Shown here: positions 9,563 to 16,699 of the stretch, in pieces
Layout: the number at the start of each line of letters is the position of its first letter
Numbering within the stretch: the stretch's first letter is position 1
Origin: an uncultured Oscillospiraceae bacterium
GTDB taxonomy: Bacteria > Bacillota > Clostridia > Oscillospirales > Oscillospiraceae
Assembly (NCBI GenBank): GCA_944385405.1
Contig: CALWXB010000001.1
Location: 81,734 to 145,733 of the forward strand
DNA length: 64,000 nt
Direction of reading: 5' to 3'
Notes under the pieces: model-generated
The model's database searches: none
The model's input: the letters and a program-made list of their open reading frames with translations, nothing else
What the model was told of the DNA's origin: nothing
Program-made: the position numbers and the translations under genes

Positions 9563-10221
9563 GGTTCCACCTCCATCGCCTGCAGCAGATAGGTATCTGT
9601 GGTTTTCCCCTTCATCAAGGCAGGCAAGCACAACTCTTTCAGTGAGCAGGAACTACATCCCTTTGTGGGTTTGACTTTCGGTGTATATCCACGGGCGTAA
9701 AGCCTGTGCATCTCCTCCAGCATAGTGACTACCTGTTCCCGAAGTTCCTGCGTAAAGGAGACCACCATCCGCCGTCGGGTTTCCCCGTAAAAAAGGGCTC
9801 CTTCTGATATGGTACAGCAGAGCATCTCCTCCAAGCACATGGTCTGTGCACACAACTGCAGTTCATCCGCCTGATGCGCCTTGGGTATGCCTCGCTTGTA
9901 CTCCACAGGAAAGGGAGTCCACAGTCCGACCTCCCCATGGAGTGGGACGCCGTTTGGATTGGCGCGGAACTCCACCACATCACATTTCCCAGAGATCCCC
10001 AGAGTAGAAGAGGACACGGAGAGTCCCCGGAGAATCAGAGTATCACCACGACGTTCCCGGGCCTGCTCATCGTGAGCGCGGCCATGGAGCAGACTTCCCT
10101 CCACAGTACGCAGATTCTCCTGCCATTGCTGCTCAATATGAATGAGAGCCCACTGGCGGCGGCAGAAGGCAAAGTGCTGCAAGCCGGAGAGTTGGAGGTA
10201 TTCCTCCTCACGGTAGATCAC
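9559..10221 (-). CDS. cas4: Cas4 RecB-like nuclease (type I-C)
   Basis: A 220-aa protein (MIYREEEYLQLSGLQHFAFC). The RecB-type nuclease motifs GKCDVVEF and VEYKRG hold the metal-binding Asp, Glu and Lys, and the C-terminal cysteine group (CSSCSLKELC) with the early CRRQ cysteine forms the iron-sulfur site. Cas4 trims prespacers and enforces PAM choice and orientation. It overlaps cas7 by four bases upstream and cas1 by four downstream. Confidence 0.96.
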   Translation of the reverse strand: MIYREEEYLQLSGLQHFAFCRRQWALIHIEQQWQENLRTVEGSLLHGRAHDEQARERRGDTLILRGLSVSSSTLGISGKCDVVEFRANPNGVPLHGEVGLWTPFPVEYKRGIPKAHQADELQLCAQTMCLEEMLCCTISEGALFYGETRRRMVVSFTQELREQVVTMLEEMHRLYARGYTPKVKPTKGCSSCSLKELCLPALMKGKTTDTYLLQAMEVEP

Positions 10222-11114
10222 CCCATGCGCTGGCAGGTAATCCCGGCAGGCAGGGCATCCTCATCTATGGTGACCACATAGTCCCCATAGCAGCGGGCCG
10301 GTGCGCCGTCGTCACCATCTTTCCGGGTCACATGGACTGATTCGAAGAGTTTCCAGGCGGGGGCGCAGCCCAGTTCGCTGTCGTGCCGGAAGACGATCAG
10401 TTCCCGAACCGCCATCTTTCCCCGGGCGGCGGAGTGGTCATGTTCAAACATGTTGAGAATGGCTTCCCACAGCAGGGCCAGATCCGCCTCGGAAAAGCCG
10501 GTGGTCTTACGAGCCAGGTTGGCGGAAATATAGCCTTCACAGCGATAGAGGCCGTAGGGGACAATATACTTTCGGCCCATCTCAGTGCCTTTCTTCTCAG
10601 CATCTGCCTCAGTGGTGATGGCTACCCGGGTGATGGTGACCTCCTGGGGCACTACCGGTTCCACGCTGCGGGCAAACCCCAACTGCACTGGTCCCCGGAT
10701 CTGGCCGCAGTTGAGGGCGGCCTTTACAAAAGTAGTCATTACAGCCCCAAAGGTACGGACATCATAAAAGTTGGCGCACATCCAGTCCCGGATCTTCCGA
10801 TCCAGATCAGGGTCGGCTTTCTTTTTCTCTTTTACATCTTTTTCCGAGATTTCCAAGGCTGTATATGCCTCGGCGTCACTGCGGTTAAGGGGTATGCCGT
10901 CTTTTACATAGATGCGGTAGCCGGTGGAGTCTTCTTTGACTGTCTCTACATAGTTGCGGATCTTCCGTTTCAGACATACATCTGTCACAATGCCCAGGCC
11001 GGTCTCCGGATCCACCCGGGGCATATTACCCGCGTCTGGGTCTCCGTTGGGATTGCCGTTTTCCACATCGAACAGGATGACAAACTCATAGCGGTTTTTG
11101 ATAGGCTCTGACAT
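10218..11114 (-). CDS. cas7: Cas7 (Csd2) backbone protein of type I-C Cascade
   Basis: A 298-aa protein starting MSEPIKNRYEFVILFDVENG, with NGDPD and DVCLKRKIRNYVE typical of Csd2. Several copies coat the crRNA in the I-C effector. It lies 14 bases after cas8c and overlaps cas4. The ribosome binding site AAGGAGGAG precedes the start. Confidence 0.96.
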   Translation of the reverse strand: MSEPIKNRYEFVILFDVENGNPNGDPDAGNMPRVDPETGLGIVTDVCLKRKIRNYVETVKEDSTGYRIYVKDGIPLNRSDAEAYTALEISEKDVKEKKKADPDLDRKIRDWMCANFYDVRTFGAVMTTFVKAALNCGQIRGPVQLGFARSVEPVVPQEVTITRVAITTEADAEKKGTEMGRKYIVPYGLYRCEGYISANLARKTTGFSEADLALLWEAILNMFEHDHSAARGKMAVRELIVFRHDSELGCAPAWKLFESVHVTRKDGDDGAPARCYGDYVVTIDEDALPAGITCQRMG

Positions 11115-11128
11115 GGTATTTCTCCTCC

Positions 11129-12856
11129 TTACTTTTCATAACGGGCCTGTGTCTGATGGTAATAGCCGAGTTGGAAAGAGCCTTGTTGGGGTAGGTTCAG
11201 CCGGGCGGGATAAGTTTCCCCCAATTTCGCCAGCAGGCTGGTCAGTTGTTTATCATAGTAGGTGCGAAGGCCGCCATCCAACTTTTTCAGGTGTTTCTGC
11301 GCCAGGTTCAGGAGCACAGGGAACACATGTCCCGGTGTAGCGGATGCGGAATTGAAATATTTGTCCTTGATGGTGGTGTTGATACCCGGATTGGCGGAAG
11401 CCTGGATCGCCTCCAGTATGGAGAAGAGCCGCCCCAGGTTGTAGGGGACATTGGAACTGTCAGGATTGAGCGACATGGTCAAGACCTCCTTTGGAACATC
11501 TGCGTTCGCTGCTTTTAAGTAGTAGGCTTTCAGGATCGCGGCCCGGCCGCGGGTGACGGCGTGTTCCGCCCGGATGCGCAGGGTAACGCCGTTGAGCAGG
11601 GTAGCGGGATAACGGGTATTCATCAAAATGGCCCGTAGCGTCTCACCAGCCAGATCGGGGGCGGGTTTCTTATCCCGGGCGTTCTGGTTTACTGTCTCGT
11701 CCAACAATTTCCAGAGCGGCAGGGTATCAAACTTGTCATAGGCCGGTTTGACAATCTCCAACCGCTGCTGGTGGGCCTGGGCGTTGCGGAGGAATGCGCC
11801 AAAACTGTTGCGCAGGAAAAAACGTACGGAAAGACGGGCTGCGTTGGGGGCGAGCCCAAGAATATAAAACTCCATATTGGGATCTAGATGTTCTTCATCC
11901 AGTTCTGCTGCCCCTCCGTCGCACAGTTTTTTCAATGCAGCCTGCAGATCCGCAAGGCGATAGACGGGAGGCTGTCCAAACACGGCCCAGCCCATCATAT
12001 TCTGTGAGGCAATTCCGCCGTCCTTTGCCCAGCAGACCACCGTGGTATCTCCTACCCGATACACATGCTCCCGGTCAGAGAGCAGGTGATTCAGCGCAGT
12101 AGTATAGGCAAAGGCCGCATATTTGCTTGTGGGGGCGTTAAAGTTTTGCTCTTTCCCGTAGGAGCAAAATGCTGGGGCGTTGAAGGAAACCAGGGCCGCC
12201 CCGCTGGACTGGGCGCCCTGCACGTTCTTTATGGAGGGGTGAACGCTCTCCACCGGACCTTTTTCTCCGGTGACCAGGCAGACCATTTGAGGCGCATCAC
12301 GGTCTGCTGCACTGCTATAGTGCCGTTCCCAGGCCAACCGGATCTGCGGATCGTCGTGTATATACGTGCCGCCATACCAGAAGACCAGATTACCGCCTGA
12401 CAAGATTTCATCCCAATACTCCTTGAGTGCGGGATGCGTGGCTGCTTCGCCGGGCTGCCATGTGCGGAAAAAGGCCAGCAGTGCGCGGGCCGCCGGCGTA
12501 TCCACATCGGCTAAAATTTGTTCATGGAGCGCCGCACAGGCCTGAAAACAATCGACGGACCGCTGAGGCTTTCCCTTGCTGTCTACCCCCAGAAGATAAC
12601 TGGAATTGTCACAGAGAAAATTGGAGGCTATGCCACTGGAACGCTTTACAGGTGCGGGAAGGCGCATACTTTGGGGGGTGAGAACTTTTTTCTTTCCTTT
12701 TGACTGCTCGGTCTGAAGCGATACGACTTGCTCCAAACTTCCCAGAGTGTCGATATACAGCGCAAAAGAAACCTTACTCTCGCTCCACCCGGGCGGGGCG
12801 ATCTTCCCTTTTTGTTCCAGTGTCCTGTAGTAATCTGTCAACACCTGCAGAATCAT
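11129..12856 (-). CDS. cas8c: Cas8c (Csd1) large subunit of type I-C Cascade
   Basis: A 575-aa protein (MILQVLTDYYRTLEQKGKI). It has the Csd1 features YSLGVDSKGKPQ-like N-terminal region, FLKTW-like FRTWQPGE and the C-terminal LGRLFSILEAIQ segment. It recognises the PAM and, through an internal start in other I-C systems, also yields the small subunit Cas11c; an internal start was not resolved here. Its ATG overlaps the cas5c stop. Confidence 0.95.
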   Translation of the reverse strand: MILQVLTDYYRTLEQKGKIAPPGWSESKVSFALYIDTLGSLEQVVSLQTEQSKGKKKVLTPQSMRLPAPVKRSSGIASNFLCDNSSYLLGVDSKGKPQRSVDCFQACAALHEQILADVDTPAARALLAFFRTWQPGEAATHPALKEYWDEILSGGNLVFWYGGTYIHDDPQIRLAWERHYSSAADRDAPQMVCLVTGEKGPVESVHPSIKNVQGAQSSGAALVSFNAPAFCSYGKEQNFNAPTSKYAAFAYTTALNHLLSDREHVYRVGDTTVVCWAKDGGIASQNMMGWAVFGQPPVYRLADLQAALKKLCDGGAAELDEEHLDPNMEFYILGLAPNAARLSVRFFLRNSFGAFLRNAQAHQQRLEIVKPAYDKFDTLPLWKLLDETVNQNARDKKPAPDLAGETLRAILMNTRYPATLLNGVTLRIRAEHAVTRGRAAILKAYYLKAANADVPKEVLTMSLNPDSSNVPYNLGRLFSILEAIQASANPGINTTIKDKYFNSASATPGHVFPVLLNLAQKHLKKLDGGLRTYYDKQLTSLLAKLGETYPARLNLPQQGSFQLGYYHQTQARYEK

Positions 12857-13521
12857 CCCCGCACCTCCCCGCTGTTTCGGGTAGGAATCTCCAGGATCCC
12901 GTTGCGCAGTTTTGCCCGGAAAAAGAGCGGCTGGATATTTTCAGGATCAGTATAGTCCATGTCCCACAACATCCAGCCCAGATCCCGCTCCCCATCCAAT
13001 TCCGGATGGCAGGGCGGGATTTCCTCGCACAGCCGAAATTGGGCTGGAAACTCCCGGCAGCCAAAGCAGGGCTGGTGATAGAATTGTCCCCGCTGTACTC
13101 TGCGTTTGACAATGTCCTGAAATTTCCCGGCGTTGTCTCCGGGAGCGGCGTTCTCCGTCATGTCAAAGTGGGCTTCGATCACATATCGGACATCCCGCAG
13201 CAGCAGGGCGGAGCGCTGCTGGATATCCTCCGAAGTGCTGAGATACAGTTCCCCCTTCCCGCGTTCCATCACGGTACGGGCGCTGCGGGCGGAAATGGTG
13301 GATTTTACTTCGTTGCGGCGCAGGTTGGTAAATCGGATTGGGGCGCAGACGTGGATACGGTCTACGATCCATTTCATTCCGGGATGCCAATATATGGCCT
13401 CAATCAACCCACGAGCGGCCGAGGGGGTCATCACATCGTAACTGACCCGCTCCACCTTCATCTCGGGCCGTGTAAAAAGCGCATAATCCCCCCAAACTTC
13501 CAGACAGATTGGCACGAGCAC
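12853..13521 (-). CDS. cas5c: Cas5c crRNA-processing endonuclease
   Basis: A 222-aa protein starting MLVPICLEVWGDYALFTRPE, the typical Cas5d/c opening. In type I-C, which lacks Cas6, this protein cuts the precursor crRNA in the repeat and stays bound to the 5' handle. It lies 28 bases after cas3 and overlaps cas8c by four bases. Confidence 0.96.
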   Translation of the reverse strand: MLVPICLEVWGDYALFTRPEMKVERVSYDVMTPSAARGLIEAIYWHPGMKWIVDRIHVCAPIRFTNLRRNEVKSTISARSARTVMERGKGELYLSTSEDIQQRSALLLRDVRYVIEAHFDMTENAAPGDNAGKFQDIVKRRVQRGQFYHQPCFGCREFPAQFRLCEEIPPCHPELDGERDLGWMLWDMDYTDPENIQPLFFRAKLRNGILEIPTRNSGEVRG

Positions 13522-13549
13522 TCACTCCTTTCGAATTGTTTCTTAAAAA

Positions 13550-15703
13550 TTAAATATTAAGAAATTTGCCATCATCAGCGGTTAACGATAGCCCTGTCTG
13601 CTCGGAGTATCGTTCTGTGTTCCACAGGACTGCCGAACCATCCTCCAGCACCTCCAGGTCCCCGGCCTGCTCCAATGCCCGGTAGTGCTGTTCATAGACG
13701 GATACTCCGTACTGACCCAGTTGCCGGAACAGACTGCGGCTGCGCTCTCCCTGACGCAGCCGCTCCACAAGCATTTCACCGCCTTCCAGAGGAATGTAGA
13801 CCGTGCGGGTGGGCGTATCAATGAGGTGGAACCGCTGGGCCACCGTGCGAAAGGGCAGCGTGCCGTCTTCCAGGAGTGGCAAAATATTTTGGCTGTCCTG
13901 AGCCTGTTTCCCCTTCAAGACGAGAAGTTGATAAAAATAGTCATGGATCGCTTCCGGAGAAGCAATGTCTTTATGGTGCATCATGACGTCCCTTCCCGCA
14001 CCAATGGGCATGGAAAAAAGTTCCGGGTTCTTGCCTTCTCCCCTAAAAATGGAGACGACACTCTCCACAGGAGAAAATTTCCCCTCTCGGTTGCACCGCC
14101 CCGCGGCCTGAAGGATCGAATCCAGGCCGGCCTCTTCCCGCCAGACTGCGGGAAAATCCACATCCACCCCCGCTTCGATCAGGGAGGTAGAAACCACCCG
14201 GCAAGGAAGGCCTTTTTCCAACCGGCGGCGGATTTCCACCAACTGTTGCTTTCTGTGGCTGGGGTACATCAGGGTGGACAGGTGAAAACTTCCATCTCTA
14301 TTCAATCGTTCATAGATCTCCTGAGCCGCTTTTCTGGTGTTCACGATGCAGAGCACTTGCCTGGATTCATTGAGTTGCGCTGCCAATTCATCCCAGGTGA
14401 GACTGTCTCTCTTTTGGAAAGTGACGCGCCGGAACACTTCCCACTGGCAGGTATCCGGAGGGCACAGTTCCGTAATGGGCTGCTGGGGGAGAAATTCATG
14501 AAAAATAGGGTCAAGGGCAGGCTGTGTAGCCGTACACAGGACGGCGGAAACGCCGTAATTTTTGACAAGTTGTGAAATGGCATAGACGCAGGGGCGCAGA
14601 TAGGGAATGGGCATCATTTGGGCCTCATCAAAGATTACTACGCTGCCGGCAATGTTGTGGAGTTTGCGGCACTTGGAAGATTGACAGGCATAGAGGGATT
14701 CAAAGAACTGGACGGCCGTGGTGACGACCACAGGCATGTCCCAGTTTTCCGTCGCCTTAGCCATACGGATCGTCTGTACATTGGCCTCTCCAGCCGTCCC
14801 AATGTCATACAGCACATTGGAGTGGTGTTCAAGCACTGCATCCTCGCCCAGAATCTCCCGAAATACTCCTGCCGTTTGCTCGATGATAGAAGTGTAGGGG
14901 ATCACATAGATTACCCGACGCAGACCGTGGGTCCTGGCGTGAGCCAGGGCAAAGGCCAATGAAGCCACGGTTTTTCCACCGCCGGTGGGTACAGTGAGGG
15001 AAAACAGCCCTGGTTTGCACGATTCACCTTTCTGGATACACCGTTTCAGAATGGCACAGCGCTGTTCATTCAGCACACCACGTGGCGGGAACCAGCCAGA
15101 TATGTATTGCTGCAGTTTTGCCCACAACTGCTCTATGGAAATTGGGTACGAGGGTCTGGGTTGTCCTGTCATAAATGCCTCGGTATCAAGATAGTCGGCA
15201 TCCACTAGGCAGGAGTAGAGCATTCTGGTAAAAAACATCCCGTGGGCAAGATCTGTCTGCGCATAGGCAGGTACGGCCGCAATAGGCAACTGTACTTCTT
15301 CCTTCCAGGCGGAATATGGTGCCAATTTACCACATTCCAGCCGCTTCATGCGTCCCCGGAAGGTGGCATCATCTGACCCATCCGCCTGTGTCCCGCCGTC
15401 AGGCAGTCCGCCGTGGTGCCCGGCCACGGCGAATGCGGCAAAAATTTGCCCCAGGAGGCCGCATTCATAGGCCCCCGCCGTCGCGTGGTCCACCATTTGA
15501 GGATCACCACGAAGCCGCTTCTGAAACGCAGAGGAATATTTGCCAATATCGTGGGCCATCCCGGCCAATTGGGCCTGGTCTTCTCCTCCAAAGCGGCGCG
15601 CAAATTCTTTTGCCAGCGCAGAGGTACCTTGTAAATGTGCAAGAATCGTCTGTTCCCGTTTGTCTTCTGAGATATGCGCGAGGAAAGCATTTGAGAGGAT
15701 CAT
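13550..15703 (-). CDS. cas3: Cas3 HD nuclease-helicase
   Basis: A 717-aa protein, the first gene of the cas operon. The HD nuclease domain has the HD pair at residues 51-52 (AHDIGKYSS) and DHATAG near 72; the helicase has Walker A PTGGGKT at 239-245, the DEAQ box at 359-362 and TATQ at 391-394. It unwinds and degrades DNA marked by Cascade. The ATG at 15703 has only a weak ribosome binding site (GGCGGT) and a TATAAT-like string overlaps the start codon, so the exact transcription start is unclear. All catalytic motifs are intact. Confidence 0.96.
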   Translation of the reverse strand: MILSNAFLAHISEDKREQTILAHLQGTSALAKEFARRFGGEDQAQLAGMAHDIGKYSSAFQKRLRGDPQMVDHATAGAYECGLLGQIFAAFAVAGHHGGLPDGGTQADGSDDATFRGRMKRLECGKLAPYSAWKEEVQLPIAAVPAYAQTDLAHGMFFTRMLYSCLVDADYLDTEAFMTGQPRPSYPISIEQLWAKLQQYISGWFPPRGVLNEQRCAILKRCIQKGESCKPGLFSLTVPTGGGKTVASLAFALAHARTHGLRRVIYVIPYTSIIEQTAGVFREILGEDAVLEHHSNVLYDIGTAGEANVQTIRMAKATENWDMPVVVTTAVQFFESLYACQSSKCRKLHNIAGSVVIFDEAQMMPIPYLRPCVYAISQLVKNYGVSAVLCTATQPALDPIFHEFLPQQPITELCPPDTCQWEVFRRVTFQKRDSLTWDELAAQLNESRQVLCIVNTRKAAQEIYERLNRDGSFHLSTLMYPSHRKQQLVEIRRRLEKGLPCRVVSTSLIEAGVDVDFPAVWREEAGLDSILQAAGRCNREGKFSPVESVVSIFRGEGKNPELFSMPIGAGRDVMMHHKDIASPEAIHDYFYQLLVLKGKQAQDSQNILPLLEDGTLPFRTVAQRFHLIDTPTRTVYIPLEGGEMLVERLRQGERSRSLFRQLGQYGVSVYEQHYRALEQAGDLEVLEDGSAVLWNTERYSEQTGLSLTADDGKFLNI

Positions 15704-15911
15704 TATACTTTACCGCCAATCATTTATTTTGAGACTGAAAACAGAGTAGTAAACTACCAATTCTATAAAAAATACTCATCGTCATCCCTTGTCAGACGAA
15801 CAATATTTAGACTATTACGGTATACCTATGGTCAAAGTAGTTCTTTTTTGTGAAAATGAGACTAAATTTGAACTTTGAAATTTTCTCTAAAGCACCTTCC
15901 CATTTCTATAA

Positions 15912-15944
15912 TGAAAACACCTCGATCACAAACAGTGGTCGAGG
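15912..15944 (-). terminator. intrinsic terminator of the putative small RNA
   Basis: On the minus strand CCTCGACCAC-TGTTT-GTGATCGAGG forms a 10-bp stem with one G-U pair, followed by TGTTTTCATT. No protein gene ends here; the only upstream promoter is the one at 16010-16037. Confidence 0.7.
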
Positions 15945-16003
15945 CGGAAGTTTGAGGTATGCTATTTGATTACAGTAACCAGATGTTTCTTGTAGTACGA
16001 GAT
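15912..16003 (-). ncRNA. putative small RNA of about 90 nt upstream of cas3
   Basis: A consensus promoter (16010-16037) and an intrinsic terminator (15912-15944) bracket about 90 nt with no ribosome binding site or open frame of note. The layout is that of a stand-alone small RNA transcribed in the same direction as the cas operon, about 200 bp upstream of cas3. I see no CRISPR-repeat-like segment inside it. Candidate roles are control of cas expression, a CRISPR-linked antitoxin RNA, or a transcript belonging to the mobile element. The boundaries are estimated from promoter spacing. Confidence 0.5.
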
Positions 16004-16009
16004 GTAAGT

Positions 16010-16037
16010 ATTATAACATATTTAAGAAAAATGTCAA
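16010..16037 (-). promoter_or_regulatory. consensus sigma-A promoter of the putative small RNA
   Basis: Minus strand TTGACA (16037-16032), 16 bp, TATAAT (16015-16010): both boxes are perfect. Only the 16-bp gap departs from ideal. Confidence 0.75.
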
Positions 16038-16259
16038 CATTTGCCTAATATGGTCCTTCAATTCGCAAAGTAAATAAAAAAATCCTTGACAAATGTTAAG
16101 CATAAATCAAATCAAAACAAACGGCCCTCCTTTTTAAACACGCAACCACCATAAACTGCAATGCCTGATATACTAATGGACCCGCTTTTTTACTATATTC
16201 AAATGCCCCATATTAATATTCTTTTCTTTAAATTTTACTTATTTTCCCAAGCAGACCGC

Positions 16260-16531
16260 CTAACTTTGATTTTTATCTTCTTGAGAGACGATTTGATCTG
16301 CATTTTTCATCAGGTCAGGGAACACAGTTTTTGTGTCGTCTCGCTTGGATCGATTGCAGTGTTTGCACATACACTACAGGTTGAATTCTCTGTCCCCGTC
16401 TCCTTGGCTTTGTGGGATAACATGGTCAATATCAATATAACCACGCTAAAATTTTTGCTACAGAGAACACATGTGTACCATCCATGGTTACAGGGACTTT
16501 TGCTAAAATATTCGCCTCTATAGCCACTCAT
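16260..16531 (-). pseudogene. broken HNH endonuclease gene
   Basis: From an ATG at 16531 (AAGGAG eight bases upstream) the reading gives CNHGWYTCVLCSKNF. Near 16446 the frame must shift to read on as GYIDIDHVIPQSQGDG, then NL, an in-frame TAG at 16376-16374, and CMCKHCNRSKRDDTK, ending at a TAG (16262-16260). Together these are a classic Cys4-type HNH domain with the IDHVIP and CNRSK motifs. One frameshift and one nonsense codon make it a pseudogene. It lies directly after the large hairpin at 16554-16610, so it was probably cargo of a mobile element. Confidence 0.8.
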
Positions 16532-16553
16532 TGGCGTTGCTCCTTGGTTATTC

Positions 16554-16610
16554 AGTCTGTCGGGAAACCCGGCTTATACTTGACGCATAAGCCGGGTTTC
16601 CCGACAGACT
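16554..16610. repeat. perfect 24-bp-arm inverted repeat
   Basis: Arms 16554-16577 and 16587-16610 are perfectly complementary (begin AGTCTGTCGGG, end CCCGACAGACT) with a 9-nt loop. The arm length and GC content stand out in an AT-rich setting. No U-tract follows on either side, so a simple terminator is unlikely; a transposon end, REP-like element or DNA hairpin substrate are options. Confidence 0.85.
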
Positions 16611-16639
16611 TAGGGGGCGCTCAGACCGAGCGCCCCCTA
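16611..16639. repeat. second perfect inverted repeat abutting the first
   Basis: TAGGGGGCGCTC (16611-16622) and GAGCGCCCCCTA (16628-16639) pair over 12 bp around AGACC. It starts at the base after the larger hairpin, giving a tandem of two perfect hairpins in 86 bp downstream of the 702-aa gene. Confidence 0.85.
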
Positions 16640-16699
16640 AATGATGTATATTGTAATTTTTGACAAAATTCAGATATCAATCAACCGTTTCATCGCAAA

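Larger units (their letters stand above)
15704..16259. other. AT-rich non-coding stretch between cas3 and an HNH remnant
   Basis: About 550 bp without a credible protein gene. It holds a small inverted repeat GTAGT-AA-ACTAC (15746-15757) upstream of cas3, a complete promoter-terminator unit (15912-16037) described separately, and an unpaired plus-strand TTGACA (16086-16091). The composition is far poorer in GC than the chromosome on either side of the island. Confidence 0.6.

Noticed and set aside
15912-16037. The orphan unit as a CreTA-type module or a tracrRNA
   Set aside because: No repeat-like segment matching the I-C repeat and no Cas9 or Cas12 gene nearby; kept only as an unassigned small RNA.
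16015-16101. 28-codon open frame on the minus strand (MLNICQGFFYLL...)
   Set aside because: The only ribosome binding site (AAGGAGG) is more than 20 bases from its ATG and the frame ends inside the small-RNA promoter; weak as a peptide gene.
16161-16523. 120-aa plus-strand open frame opposite the HNH relic
   Set aside because: Its Phe/Ile/His composition is the antisense of the HNH reading and it has no ribosome binding site.
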